Notes: generated from the letters alone by a model not told the origin. Positions 36,229-44,498 are shown, numbered from the stretch's first letter. The stretch: 56,657 bases of DNA from Lachnospiraceae bacterium (GCA_017555455.1 JAFZGJ010000135.1:1-56657), one strand, 5' to 3'. A program made the numbers and translations.

Positions 36229-36275
36229 AAGTATGAGACAAACATTAACTTTTATTTTCTATGGAGGAGAACACA

Positions 36276-37352
36276 ATGAATTTTGAAGAATTCAAACAGC
36301 AGTTAATGGAAGATCTGAAAGAGGCATTGTCCAGACGAGTAGGAACAGAGGTAGAAGTCGAAGAGAACGAAGTACAGAAGTTACAGCAGGAATCTTATGA
36401 CGGTATTGTTGTCAGAAAGGAAAATGAGTCTATCGGTATCAATGTTGATGCGACAAGATTATATTCTGATTTGGAGCAGGGAAGAGCTTATGAGGATGTA
36501 TTGCATTATGCAGTAGACATTGCTCAGAGAGGTTTTGAAGATGCACCAAAAGTTGATATCTCTCAGCTTATGAATTATGAAGTAATGAAACATAGTTTGA
36601 TTACCCAGTTGATTCCGGTAGCAGGAAATGAGGATATGCTGGCTAACATTCCGCATAAAGAAATTGAGGACTTGGCTTTAGTATATCGTTTCTGTGTTGG
36701 CATGGATGAGCATGGTAAATCAACAATTCTTCTTAAGAATGAAATGTTGGAACGCTATGGTATCACTGCGGAGCAGCTTCATGAAGACGCAATGATTAGT
36801 GCGCCTCAGATGGAAGCTCCATCTATGAAAACTCTTTTTGAAACAACGGCAGAGATTATGGGAGAAGATTTCTTTGAACTAATGGGTGAAGTAGAACCAG
36901 CTATGCCGGGTGTGTATGTTTGTACAAATGAATCAAAGCATCATGGAGCATCTGTATTGATGTATCCGGATTTTATGGAAGAAGTCGCTGATAAACTCGG
37001 CGGCGATTTTTATATTATCCCTTCATCAATTCATGAAACTTTACTTTTTCCTGCAAAGGATGTAGAGGATTATCATTATCTTGAAGCTATGGTTCGTGAA
37101 GTAAATGAGACACAGGTATTACCGGAAGAGCGTTTGTCTGACAATGTGTATCATTATGATGCAGAGGCGAAAGTATTTGAACTTGCAGGACATTATGAAG
37201 AGCGTATTGCAGGTATGGAGAGGAATTCCGAGGATAGAGGCGAGAAGACTTCTGTACTTAAGGATTTAACTGCTAAAAGTAAAGAAGTAGCAGAAAAGGC
37301 ACCAAAGGAGCACACTGCACCTAAGAAATCCAGAGCGGAGGAAGCTTTGTAA
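36276..37352 (+). CDS. DUF5688 family protein
   Basis: A soluble acidic protein of 358 residues matching my recollection of DUF5688, common on mobile elements of Lachnospiraceae: N-terminal NFEEFKQQLMEDLKEAL, a central segment with ITAEQLHEDA, and a conserved FYIIPSSIHETLLFP near residue 255. The C-terminal 60 residues are charged low complexity. No catalytic motif is evident. GGAGGAG precedes ATG 36276. It is the first gene of a tightly spaced group ending in repA: the next start overlaps its stop (TAATG). Confidence 0.75.
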   Translation: MNFEEFKQQLMEDLKEALSRRVGTEVEVEENEVQKLQQESYDGIVVRKENESIGINVDATRLYSDLEQGRAYEDVLHYAVDIAQRGFEDAPKVDISQLMNYEVMKHSLITQLIPVAGNEDMLANIPHKEIEDLALVYRFCVGMDEHGKSTILLKNEMLERYGITAEQLHEDAMISAPQMEAPSMKTLFETTAEIMGEDFFELMGEVEPAMPGVYVCTNESKHHGASVLMYPDFMEEVADKLGGDFYIIPSSIHETLLFPAKDVEDYHYLEAMVREVNETQVLPEERLSDNVYHYDAEAKVFELAGHYEERIAGMERNSEDRGEKTSVLKDLTAKSKEVAEKAPKEHTAPKKSRAEEAL

Positions 37353-37573
37353 TGGGTAATTTATATGCAGAAGATAAACCGAAGGATTGTCAGTACTGCT
37401 ATTGGTGGAACCCACAGAAAAAGAGTTGCATACTTACCGAGGAGCGATGCTATTACTTAATCAAAGCTCCAAAGCCTAAAGTAACACCATGTACTAATTG
37501 TCCATATGGTAGAATACAACCTTGCATTGGATATTGCCTTAAGAAAATAATGGGGCAGGGAGGTGTGGAATAG
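37352..37573 (+). CDS. Small cysteine-rich protein (CXXC pairs)
   Basis: A 73-residue protein with eight Cys, mostly in C-x2-C or near pairs (CQYC, CTNCPYG, CIGYC), probably binding one or two zinc ions. Such proteins are common in the replication/maintenance part of Clostridia mobile elements, but a function is not known to me. Its start overlaps the DUF5688 stop and its stop overlaps the next start (TAGTG). Confidence 0.7.
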   Translation: MGNLYAEDKPKDCQYCYWWNPQKKSCILTEERCYYLIKAPKPKVTPCTNCPYGRIQPCIGYCLKKIMGQGGVE

Positions 37574-37797
37574 TGGGATACTATCATGAACTTAAGTTGA
37601 TGAAACTTATGAAGGAGTACCCCATGAATTCTGCACATGAAATACCCAAAGGATGCAGAGGGTGTATGTATTATCAGCCTGATTGGAAATATCGTAAGTG
37701 TACATGGACGAAATGCTGTTATGGGATATGTGATAATGTCTTTCGAAAGCAACCGCTAAAAAAGGACAAGACAAACATAGTAGATGGAAAAAGATGA
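37573..37797 (+). CDS. Second small cysteine-rich protein
   Basis: A 74-residue protein with GTG start and an aromatic/Cys-rich centre (CRGCMYYQPDWKYRKCTWTKCC) similar in style to the protein before it, suggesting an old duplication. Zinc binding is likely. The stop overlaps the repA start (ATGA), so it is translationally coupled to the initiator. Confidence 0.65.
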   Translation: MGYYHELKLMKLMKEYPMNSAHEIPKGCRGCMYYQPDWKYRKCTWTKCCYGICDNVFRKQPLKKDKTNIVDGKR

Positions 37798-39086
37798 ATT
37801 TTGATTATTACTATGGCTCAGAATGTGAGCAATTTGCCTTTTATCGTATTCCCAAAATACTGTTTATGGAGGATACCTTTGCAGAAATATCTGTAGAAGC
37901 GAAAATGCTTTATGGAATTCTTTTAGACAGGATGCAGTTGTCTGCGAGAAATGGCTGGATGGATGACAGCGGCCGAGTGTATATCGTATTCACGATTGAG
38001 CAAATTCAGGAGGCTATGGGATGCGGAAACAAAAAGGCGATTAAGCTTTTGGATGAGCTGGAGAAAGAAGCACACCTTATAGAGCGAAAGAGATGCGGAA
38101 TGGGTAAGCCTAGTCAGATTTATGTAAAGAATTTTATAACCGGAGTGTCAAATGGACATTTCAAGAAGTGGCAAAATGACATTTCAAGAAGTGGCAAAAC
38201 AACATTTCAAGGAATGTCAAAACGACATGGTAGTAATACTGATACGAATAATATTGATTATAGTAATACTGATTATAGTGAGTCAGATGGACTCGCTGTA
38301 TCTGATTATGATGAATTGGTAGATGAGTTTGGTAAGGAAGAGGTAGATTATCAAATACGTAAAATCAAATCGAAACACTATAAGGGATGCTTGAATAAAG
38401 AAACAATTCGTAGGTGGTGTCAGGAACGAAAAGTAACAGTCCCAAAACCAAAGAAAAAGAATAAATTTACTGACTTTCCTCAGCGTCATTATTCGAAAGA
38501 GAGAATCAATTATTCACTCATTGATATTCAGAAAAAACTGCAAGAAGGCAAAGGCGGAGGCTATCAAAGATGGGCGAAAGTCTTTAACGTAAAGCAGACA
38601 GCTAAGACGATTTTATTCTTACAGGAGAGAGAAATTTATGATTATGAATCTTTGAAACAGATAACTGATTCTGCAGCGGATAGAATGACAGAACTGGGTG
38701 CTTCCATTAAGGCAAAAGAGAAGCGACTTGGAGAAATCCGAGCATTGAAAACGCACATCATTAATTATGCTAAGACAAGAGATGTGTATGTGGAATATCG
38801 CAAGTCCGGATATAGCAAAAAGTTCTTTGAAGCACATAGAGAAGAGCTGGCTCTTCATAAAGCTGCGAAGGAAGCTTTCACACAAAGTGGATTGGAGAAG
38901 CTACCGACTGTGAAGCAATTGAATCAGGAATTTTATGAGATATTGCAAGCGAAGAAAGAAGAATATGAGGAGTACCGGAAGCTTAAGGACGAGTTACGTG
39001 AGTATCAGATAGCACGAAAGAATATGGAAATTGTATTAGATATTCCTGTTGTCGAAAGAGACAGGGACAAGGAGAGAAGCAGATAA
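37794..39086 (+). CDS. repA: Replication initiator, RepA_N family
   Basis: A 430-residue initiator. The N-terminal domain (residues 1-115) shows the RepA_N pattern: FAFYRIPKILF, EISVEAKMLYGILLDRM, GRVYIVFTIEQIQEAMGCGNKKAIKLLDELE. The middle (about 120-165) is poorly conserved because it is encoded by iteron DNA (see the repeat entry). The C-terminal part is helical and charged. RepA_N proteins start theta replication of plasmids and let some integrative elements replicate after excision. The terminator of the gene overlaps its stop codon. Confidence 0.85.
   Translation: MNFDYYYGSECEQFAFYRIPKILFMEDTFAEISVEAKMLYGILLDRMQLSARNGWMDDSGRVYIVFTIEQIQEAMGCGNKKAIKLLDELEKEAHLIERKRCGMGKPSQIYVKNFITGVSNGHFKKWQNDISRSGKTTFQGMSKRHGSNTDTNNIDYSNTDYSESDGLAVSDYDELVDEFGKEEVDYQIRKIKSKHYKGCLNKETIRRWCQERKVTVPKPKKKNKFTDFPQRHYSKERINYSLIDIQKKLQEGKGGGYQRWAKVFNVKQTAKTILFLQEREIYDYESLKQITDSAADRMTELGASIKAKEKRLGEIRALKTHIINYAKTRDVYVEYRKSGYSKKFFEAHREELALHKAAKEAFTQSGLEKLPTVKQLNQEFYEILQAKKEEYEEYRKLKDELREYQIARKNMEIVLDIPVVERDRDKERSR
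38147..38275 (+). repeat. Iterons inside repA, candidate replication origin
   Basis: Three 23-bp tandem repeats beginning ACATTTCAAG start at 38156, 38179 and 38202, with partial copies on each side (GTGTCAAATGG before, ACATGG after). An AT-rich stretch follows in which TAGTAATACTGAT occurs twice. RepA_N replicons are known to carry their origin as repeats within the rep gene; this matches. Confidence 0.8.
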
Positions 39087-39103
39087 CAATGCTTCTCTTT
39101 TTT
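39073..39103 (+). terminator. Terminator overlapping the end of repA
   Basis: AGAGAAGCA pairs with TGCTTCTCT and a T run follows. The repA stop codon is in the loop. Confidence 0.85.
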
Positions 39104-39107
39104 AACG

Positions 39108-39215
39108 CAGATTTTCAATCTGTGTGTAGCTACTTTTGTGAAAAAGTATCCGGGATTGGGTGGGAAACCCAACAAGCAAATTGCATCCGTTGGCCAACGA
39201 TGCACTGCTTGCAAC
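39108..39215. other. Cluster of four hairpins between repA and ssb
   Basis: In 108 bases there are CAGATT-TTC-AATCTG (39108-39122), TACTTTT-GTG-AAAAAGTA type pairing (39131-39148), TTGGG...CCCAA (39156-39172) and a long one, TGCAT-C-CGTTGG/CCAACGATGCA (39182-39204) inside AAGCA/TGCTT (39174-39210). Such density suggests a single-strand origin, transfer origin, or a regulatory leader for ssb. Confidence 0.5.
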
Positions 39216-39251
39216 TAACAATTCATTTACAAAAGATTGGAGGAAAGATGC

Positions 39252-39641
39252 ATGAATAAAGTATTTTTAGTCGGTAGAACGACAAGAGATGTGGAAGTAA
39301 AACGTGGCGATAATGAAAGTATATTTGCTAAGTTCACTCTGGCAGTAGACAGACACTTGAAGAAGCTGGAAGATGAACAGACTGCGGACTTTATCACTTG
39401 TGTGGCATTTGGAAAGATTGCAGAGTTTTTAGAGAGATTTGGCAAAAAAGGTGTGAAGTTCATTGTGGAAGGTCACATTCAGACAGGCAGTTACACGAAT
39501 AAGGAGGGAGTAAAGGTTTATACCTCTGACGTGGTAGTCGAGAATATGGAATTTGCAGAGAGCAAAGGTACAAGTGATCCGGATGATGCGGCTTTCTTAG
39601 AAATTCCGGAAGAGATGATTGCAGAGATGCCGTTTCGTTAA
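39252..39641 (+). CDS. ssb: Single-stranded DNA-binding protein
   Basis: A 129-residue OB-fold SSB: MNKVFLVGRTTRDVEVK at the N-terminus, FITCVAFGKIAEFLERFGKKG near residue 55 and VEGHIQTGSYTNKEG near 75. The acidic tail ends in EMPFR, close to the canonical DDIPF tip that recruits partner proteins, with one extra residue. This is the element's own SSB, suited to plasmid-like replication or transfer. ATG 39252 has a GGAGGAA site. Confidence 0.95.
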   Translation: MNKVFLVGRTTRDVEVKRGDNESIFAKFTLAVDRHLKKLEDEQTADFITCVAFGKIAEFLERFGKKGVKFIVEGHIQTGSYTNKEGVKVYTSDVVVENMEFAESKGTSDPDDAAFLEIPEEMIAEMPFR

Positions 39642-39657
39642 TGAGGGGGATGGTGTT

Positions 39658-40476
39658 ATGTGGAATGAAGAACCAAGAGAGACAGAACTTGCATATAAGA
39701 TAGCAGACAGAATTATAAGTATCCAAGAATGCGACGAAGGATATGATTACTCCATTATGGATGAAAATTATCATGAGATAGATGGTGGTGTATATGATAA
39801 TCCGGATGTAGATATCAGATATGCATTGCTTGATATTGTAGATGATTTAGCAACACATCCAGATACGAATGGTGCAAAAGGAAATATTAGTTCAGATACA
39901 AAGTGGGAACAACTTAATTTTGATGAAGTATCAGAGCAAATGGATATTGCTAATCAGCTCGGTTCGGAAGTTTTTATGAGCCGTGTAGTGATGGAATTCA
40001 AAGCAAAAACGGAAGAGTGTTTTCATAAAATTGGTAGCATGAGTGCTGCAGATATCGAGGAGCGAGTTGCTGAATATGTGAGTGCCAAGCTTTATGAAAA
40101 TGATTTTGATGCTGAGATAATCGGTGTTGTAATATCTGGAAGCAGATGTAGAGGATTGGAAGGGAAAAATTCTGATTTGGATGTAGTAGTACAGCTATCT
40201 GGTAATGAAAGAGAAGATGATTTGTTTAATCTTCTTCATGAGGATAAATTCAGAATAGGTGGTGTCTTGGTAGATATCAATCCTATTACAGAATACAAAA
40301 CCGGAACGCTGGAAGAGTATCTGCCCGGAGTGGAAAAGTATCTGGAAGAAAATGCAATGCAGATGGGAAAAAAGCCATCTGTTACGGCAGATTTGCAATC
40401 GAAAAAGATGCAGGTGGCAGGAGAAAAGAAGAAGGAAGCGCAGCGAGATTGTAAGAAAAGTGAGACGGTAATTTAG
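39658..40476 (+). CDS. Nucleotidyltransferase-fold protein (LPD16-like)
   Basis: A 272-residue protein. The N-terminal 100 residues are acidic (an element-associated domain of unknown role). About residues 125-230 form a minimal nucleotidyltransferase fold: SGSRCRGLEGKNSDLDVVV (about 160-178) keeps the GS pair and the D-x-D metal ligands, as in MNT/KNTase proteins and the LPD16 domain of mobile elements. It could modify RNA, protein or a small molecule (for example AMPylation). No HEPN partner is adjacent, so an MNT-HEPN toxin-antitoxin is not indicated. Confidence 0.75.
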   Translation: MWNEEPRETELAYKIADRIISIQECDEGYDYSIMDENYHEIDGGVYDNPDVDIRYALLDIVDDLATHPDTNGAKGNISSDTKWEQLNFDEVSEQMDIANQLGSEVFMSRVVMEFKAKTEECFHKIGSMSAADIEERVAEYVSAKLYENDFDAEIIGVVISGSRCRGLEGKNSDLDVVVQLSGNEREDDLFNLLHEDKFRIGGVLVDINPITEYKTGTLEEYLPGVEKYLEENAMQMGKKPSVTADLQSKKMQVAGEKKKEAQRDCKKSETVI

Positions 40477-40488
40477 TGCCAGAATGAG

Positions 40489-40531
40489 AACGGAGTTGAG
40501 ACGAGTGAGAAGTCTTGACTCCGTTTTTTTG
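40489..40531 (+). terminator. Rho-independent terminator
   Basis: ACGGAGT..AGAC pairs with GTCT..ACTCCGT, followed by seven T. It closes the replication module. Confidence 0.9.
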
Positions 40532-40567
40532 TGCTTTTGGTGTTGGACTGTATGAATAAATAGTAAC

Positions 40568-40597
40568 TTCATGCAATAAATAGTCATTTCATGCAAT
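40568..40597 (+). promoter_or_regulatory. Paired direct repeat, candidate LytTR operator of two-component system 1
   Basis: TTCATGCAAT occurs at 40568-40577 and 40588-40597, a 20-base period. A possible -10 (TATTAT, 40613-40618) lies 15 bases beyond. LytTR regulators bind such pairs about two helical turns apart. Confidence 0.6.
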
Positions 40598-40666
40598 GTA
40601 CTTGAGAAAACATATTATATTTGCCGATAAATAAGATGAAAACTCGTATTAGGAATGAGGAATTAC

Positions 40667-41374
40667 ATGAACATTATTATTTGCGATGATTGTCAGGAGG
40701 ACAGAGCTTTTCTTGGAAGTCTGCTTAGAGAATATGAAAAGAACAGCAATGAACAATTTAACATAACCGAGTATGCCTCAGGAACCGGACTCTGTGAAGA
40801 CCAAGAGGCACTTAGTAACTGCCAGATTGTATTCTTAGATATCAACATGGAGGAGCAGGACGGATTAAAGACTGCCATTAAAATCAAAGAACTGTACCCG
40901 GATATTTATATTGTGTTGGTAACAGCATATATGAGTTATTCGCTGGAGGGTTATAAGGTAAAGGCAAGCCGCTTTCTGTTAAAGGATGATCTGGAGCATA
41001 CCATAAAGGAATGTATGGACAGTCTGATTGGGGAACTGCATAAAAAGGACTGTTATGTGGAGTTTTCTTTTGTGGAGGGGCAAGTAAGATTGCAGACGGA
41101 TGATATTATTTACATTGAAACTGCCAAGCATAAAAATGTATTTTATACCAAAAAGCAGGCATATACCATTTACAAAAAAATGGATGAGATAGAGAAAGAA
41201 CTTGCCGGGTTTGGATTTGTAAGAATACACCAAAGTTTTCTTGTAAATATGCGTTATATTGAGAAGATAAGCAGTTATGTGCTTCGAATGATTACCGGAA
41301 AGGAAATATCCGTTCCAAAATCCAGATATCAGGAAGTAAAGCGGGCATTTGCACTCTATAAAGGAGCTGAGTGA
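40667..41374 (+). CDS. LytTR-family response regulator (system 1)
   Basis: A 235-residue regulator of the AgrA/VirR/ComE type. The receiver domain (1-120) has the acidic pair D7-D8 and phosphoacceptor D58 in FLDIN; the Lys of SRFLLKD is kept. The LytTR DNA-binding domain (about 130-235) shows IIYIETAKHKNVFYT and FVRIHQSFLVNMRYI, the standard motifs. ATG 40667 suits the GAGGA site better than 40655. It is coupled to the kinase by a TGATG junction. Target sites are probably the TTCATGCAAT-type repeats on both sides of the pair. Confidence 0.92.
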   Translation: MNIIICDDCQEDRAFLGSLLREYEKNSNEQFNITEYASGTGLCEDQEALSNCQIVFLDINMEEQDGLKTAIKIKELYPDIYIVLVTAYMSYSLEGYKVKASRFLLKDDLEHTIKECMDSLIGELHKKDCYVEFSFVEGQVRLQTDDIIYIETAKHKNVFYTKKQAYTIYKKMDEIEKELAGFGFVRIHQSFLVNMRYIEKISSYVLRMITGKEISVPKSRYQEVKRAFALYKGAE

Positions 41375-42666
41375 TGATTTATTGGATATTTTCGTTTGTT
41401 CTTACTGCCATTGATACATGGTGCGTGCTGTATTTATTAGACACGTTTTTGAAAAAGAAGGATGCAGGGAGATTAGAAAAGTTTCGGTTTGTGTTATTTT
41501 ATGGTGCGAATATTTTGGTAGCAGTGCTGTTTCATGTATTAGGCGTTGTAATCAGTTGGTGGAAATTTGTAGCATTATTCCTTGCATTTTTCGTTTTGGG
41601 ATTTGTCTATTTTAGGACAACTGCCAAACAGATGATTTTTTATTTTCCACTATGTTATGGGATGATAGTGCTGGCTGAGTTTCTTGTATTGTCCTTAGGT
41701 GGATTGTTTTTTGAGACAATAGATTTATACAGCGAAGAACATAATTATATTTTTGGAACGCTGGCAAAACTGTGTGAATTGTTACTTGTTCTCTGTATAC
41801 GCAGGATATGGAAATCCTCCAATAACTTTCACACCTTAAAAAGAAAAGAATGGTATATGTTAATCAGTATACCGCTGTTTTCCATCGCAGGTGTTATTGG
41901 AATGTTTCAGTTATTCAATGGAGATGAAAAGACACGAAATGTATGTCTTTTCCTTACAACAGGGTTAGTAGCAATCAATTTTATTACTATCTATTTGTTG
42001 CAGGATATTTTGGATAAGGGCGAGCAGTTAAGAATAAGTACCCTGACAAACCAAAATGCAAAGAACCAGATAGAAGCCTATCACGATATGGATGCCTTTT
42101 ACGAACGCCAGAGAAGAAAGATGCATGATTATAAAAATCAGATTGTGACCATACAAAATCTGGTGCAGGGTGGAAATGCGGACAAAGCAGTGAAACTTAT
42201 GGAGCAACTGACGGAGAGCATAGCGGTGGATTTATCAGCTATCAACACAAATCATCCAGTAGTAAACGCAGTATTAAATCACAAATTTCAAACCGCCAAG
42301 GAAAAGCAGATTGCCATGATTTTTCAGGTTGGGGATGTGCATGAAATCCAGCTTACAGAAGAGGAAATCGTAATCCTTCTCGGCAATCTGCTGGATAATG
42401 CCATAGAAGAGTGTGAAAGGGTGGTAAAAGCCGGAAGGGATGCAGTTATACAGTTTAAGTTTATCTATGAGGACGGAAAAGTAATTCTCAGTATCAAGAA
42501 TCCGGTGCTTGCAAAGGTACAGATTGTAGATAACAAAGTGCAGGTAAATCCTAGAAAAGGACATGGTATCGGATTGAAAAATGTGGAAACAGTGGCAGAA
42601 AAATACGATGGCAGCATTGCCTTTGATTGCGATGAAAAAGAGTTTAAGGCAGTAGTGATTTTATAG
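41374..42666 (+). CDS. GHKL sensor histidine kinase (system 1)
   Basis: A 430-residue AgrC/ComD-like kinase. About six membrane spans occupy residues 1-205. The dimerisation segment has the phosphoacceptor in KMHDYKNQ (His near 251), the N box is LLGNLLDNAIEEC (about 330), and the glycine box GHGIGLKNV is near 395. Kinases of this class usually sense peptides, but no AgrD-like peptide or AgrB-like processor is encoded nearby. The unit ends with a second pair of operator-like repeats. Confidence 0.9.
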   Translation: MIYWIFSFVLTAIDTWCVLYLLDTFLKKKDAGRLEKFRFVLFYGANILVAVLFHVLGVVISWWKFVALFLAFFVLGFVYFRTTAKQMIFYFPLCYGMIVLAEFLVLSLGGLFFETIDLYSEEHNYIFGTLAKLCELLLVLCIRRIWKSSNNFHTLKRKEWYMLISIPLFSIAGVIGMFQLFNGDEKTRNVCLFLTTGLVAINFITIYLLQDILDKGEQLRISTLTNQNAKNQIEAYHDMDAFYERQRRKMHDYKNQIVTIQNLVQGGNADKAVKLMEQLTESIAVDLSAINTNHPVVNAVLNHKFQTAKEKQIAMIFQVGDVHEIQLTEEEIVILLGNLLDNAIEECERVVKAGRDAVIQFKFIYEDGKVILSIKNPVLAKVQIVDNKVQVNPRKGHGIGLKNVETVAEKYDGSIAFDCDEKEFKAVVIL

Positions 42667-42670
42667 TCAG

Positions 42671-42700
42671 TTGATGCAATAAATAGTCGATAGGTGCAAG
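42671..42700 (+). promoter_or_regulatory. Second TTSATGCAAT-type repeat pair, before the blaI-like gene
   Basis: TTGATGCAAT (42671-42680) and TAGGTGCAAG (42691-42700) keep the 20-base period, and the spacer begins AAATAGTC exactly as in the 40568 pair. It suggests that system 1 also controls the BlaI/M56 unit. Confidence 0.55.
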
Positions 42701-42802
42701 GTGGATTTGTAAGAGAAGAAATTTGGTCGATATGAGAAATAAGAACACTTGGCTAAAAAAGTAAAAAGTAATCTGAAAATTTTATCTGTAGAGGTTAACA
42801 AA

Positions 42803-42831
42803 TTGTACTAAAGGTACGATAAATGTATATA
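42803..42831 (+). promoter_or_regulatory. Promoter and dyad for the blaI-like gene
   Basis: TTGTAC (42803-42808) and TATATA (42826-42831) are 17 bases apart. TTGTAC and GTACGA (42814-42819) form an imperfect dyad over the -35, a natural site for the BlaI-type repressor encoded downstream. Confidence 0.5.
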
Positions 42832-42890
42832 TAGAATATCATATTTTGATAATCGTTACAGAAAGCATGATTAATTCATGGAGGATTACA

Positions 42891-43301
42891 ATGAAAAAGC
42901 AGGGTGTACTGAACAAAAGAGAAGAAGAACTGATGAATATTCTGTGGGCATATAATGAACCTCTTACACAGAATGAAATGGCAGAGAGACTGGAGGAGCA
43001 AGGCTGGAGTAGTGTGACATTATTCAAAACAGTGCAGTCATTATCCGGTGCAGGGTATTTACAGGTGGTAGGTTTGGAGAAGTCAGCCAAAACCTATGCA
43101 AGAAAGTTGATACCGGCAATCTCTAAAGAAGAATACTATACATCCATCCTTATGAAGAATGGTTTAGACAGTGGCTCACTTGCCAATATTACAGCAGCCT
43201 TTATTGGCGTAAGTAAGAAAAGTGAGAAGGAAAAGAATACGGAAGTAATTGCAAAGCTGGAAGAAATTATAGAGAAGCTCCGTATGGAGGGACAGGAGTA
43301 A
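42891..43301 (+). CDS. BlaI/MecI-family repressor
   Basis: A 136-residue winged-helix repressor (residues about 8-80: REEELMNILWAYNEPLTQNEMAERLEEQ and WSSVTLFKTVQSLSGAGYLQVVG) with a C-terminal dimerisation helix region. Family members bind palindromes and are inactivated by proteolysis triggered by a BlaR1/M56 sensor. ATG 42891 has GGAGG; the frame upstream is not needed. The M56 gene starts 2 bases after its stop. Confidence 0.9.
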   Translation: MKKQGVLNKREEELMNILWAYNEPLTQNEMAERLEEQGWSSVTLFKTVQSLSGAGYLQVVGLEKSAKTYARKLIPAISKEEYYTSILMKNGLDSGSLANITAAFIGVSKKSEKEKNTEVIAKLEEIIEKLRMEGQE

Positions 43302-43303
43302 TC

Positions 43304-44434
43304 ATGCAGATTACAATATTTTCCGTGTGGATGACGATTTTATGGAGTAGTATTCTTATCCTAATTTTTTATGTTTTACGAAAGAAATTGGTATTACTGG
43401 ATGTATGCAGTGTTTCAGGGGTACTGATATTATATATTTTTTGTATTATCCGCCTGATGATACCTATTGAACTGCCTTGGACAAAGGAACTTTGGGGCGG
43501 TGAGATTTATAACCGGGTATATGATGTAGTCAGGTATGAAGTTTTATCAGGGATAAATATATATCAGATGTTTGGTTTGATATGGATGGCAGGTGCATTG
43601 TTCTTTTTTATCAAACTTACCATCAGGTACATAAAATTGACAAAAACGCTGGACAGAATACACGTTATAAAGGATGAGAGAGCGGAAAATGTTTTAACGA
43701 CAGTTCTAAAGGACAAAGAGAAAAGACCGGAGATTATGAAAACCTCTGCTGTACAGATTCCATGCTGTGTAGGTGCGTTTCATAAAAGAATTTTGATTCC
43801 GGAAAAGGAATATTCTGACGAGGAACTGCATTATATCATTCTCCATGAACACACACATCTGAAAAATAATGATGTGCTGACCAAACTTCTCATCAATAGC
43901 ATTTGTGCAGTGTATTGGTGGAACCCGCTTGTTTATCTGTTAAGAAAAGATATGCAGCAAAGTCTGGAAATCAGATGTGATGGGCAGGTAAGCAAAAAAA
44001 TGGATTCCATTTTCAGAAGTAATTATCTTGCAGTTATGCTGGCAGAATTTAAAGATAATTGTCATGCGGACGAATTTAAGAAATACCATAGTTCTGTTAT
44101 GCCATTATTTGAAAAACATTCTGAAAAACTGATAGAACGGTTTCAGTTAGTGTCAGATAGGAAAAATGGTACATCCGTAAAGGGAAATTTAGTAGCAACC
44201 GCTATTACAATATGCCTGCTGTTGGCATCATATTCATTTGTTTTGCAATCCAAATATGATTGTCCAATAGAGGAAATAGAAAATGATGACATATCCTATT
44301 CTGTTAATAGTGATAATTCTTATATTACGATTAGGGATGGAGAATATATTTTACATTCAGGACAGAGAGAAAAAGTTATTTCTGAGGAAGCGGCGCAGAT
44401 GATGATAGAGGAAGGATTTCTTGTTATAGAATAG
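43304..44434 (+). CDS. M56-family membrane metallopeptidase (BlaR1-like, no sensor domain)
   Basis: A 376-residue membrane protease. Three to four spans surround the zinc motif HEHTH (181-185) with the downstream EIRCDGQVS ligand region near 225; a final span near 290-310 is followed by only about 65 extracellular residues. The penicillin-binding sensor of true BlaR1/MecR1 is absent, so a different signal or substrate is likely. Paired with the BlaI-like repressor it makes a complete sense-and-cut switch, but no beta-lactamase is present. Confidence 0.88.
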   Translation: MQITIFSVWMTILWSSILILIFYVLRKKLVLLDVCSVSGVLILYIFCIIRLMIPIELPWTKELWGGEIYNRVYDVVRYEVLSGINIYQMFGLIWMAGALFFFIKLTIRYIKLTKTLDRIHVIKDERAENVLTTVLKDKEKRPEIMKTSAVQIPCCVGAFHKRILIPEKEYSDEELHYIILHEHTHLKNNDVLTKLLINSICAVYWWNPLVYLLRKDMQQSLEIRCDGQVSKKMDSIFRSNYLAVMLAEFKDNCHADEFKKYHSSVMPLFEKHSEKLIERFQLVSDRKNGTSVKGNLVATAITICLLLASYSFVLQSKYDCPIEEIENDDISYSVNSDNSYITIRDGEYILHSGQREKVISEEAAQMMIEEGFLVIE

Positions 44435-44498
44435 TAAATTTTAAGATTTAGCAATAAAGAGAAATGGATTTCAAATGAAGAATTCAAGGAGGGATGTT

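Noticed and set aside
35957-36230. Group II intron or intron fragment
   Set aside because: No domain V signature and no intron-encoded reverse transcriptase within reach; the 5' GTGAG is not enough.
38156-38224. CRISPR-like repeat
   Set aside because: 23-bp units follow each other with no spacers and lie in the coding sequence of repA; iterons explain them.
39658-40476. MNT/HEPN toxin-antitoxin pair
   Set aside because: Only the nucleotidyltransferase fold is present; the neighbours are SSB and a two-component regulator.
40600-42890. AgrB/AgrD-type peptide genes for the AgrC-like kinase
   Set aside because: No short peptide with the AgrD pattern and no AgrB-like protease were found beside either kinase.
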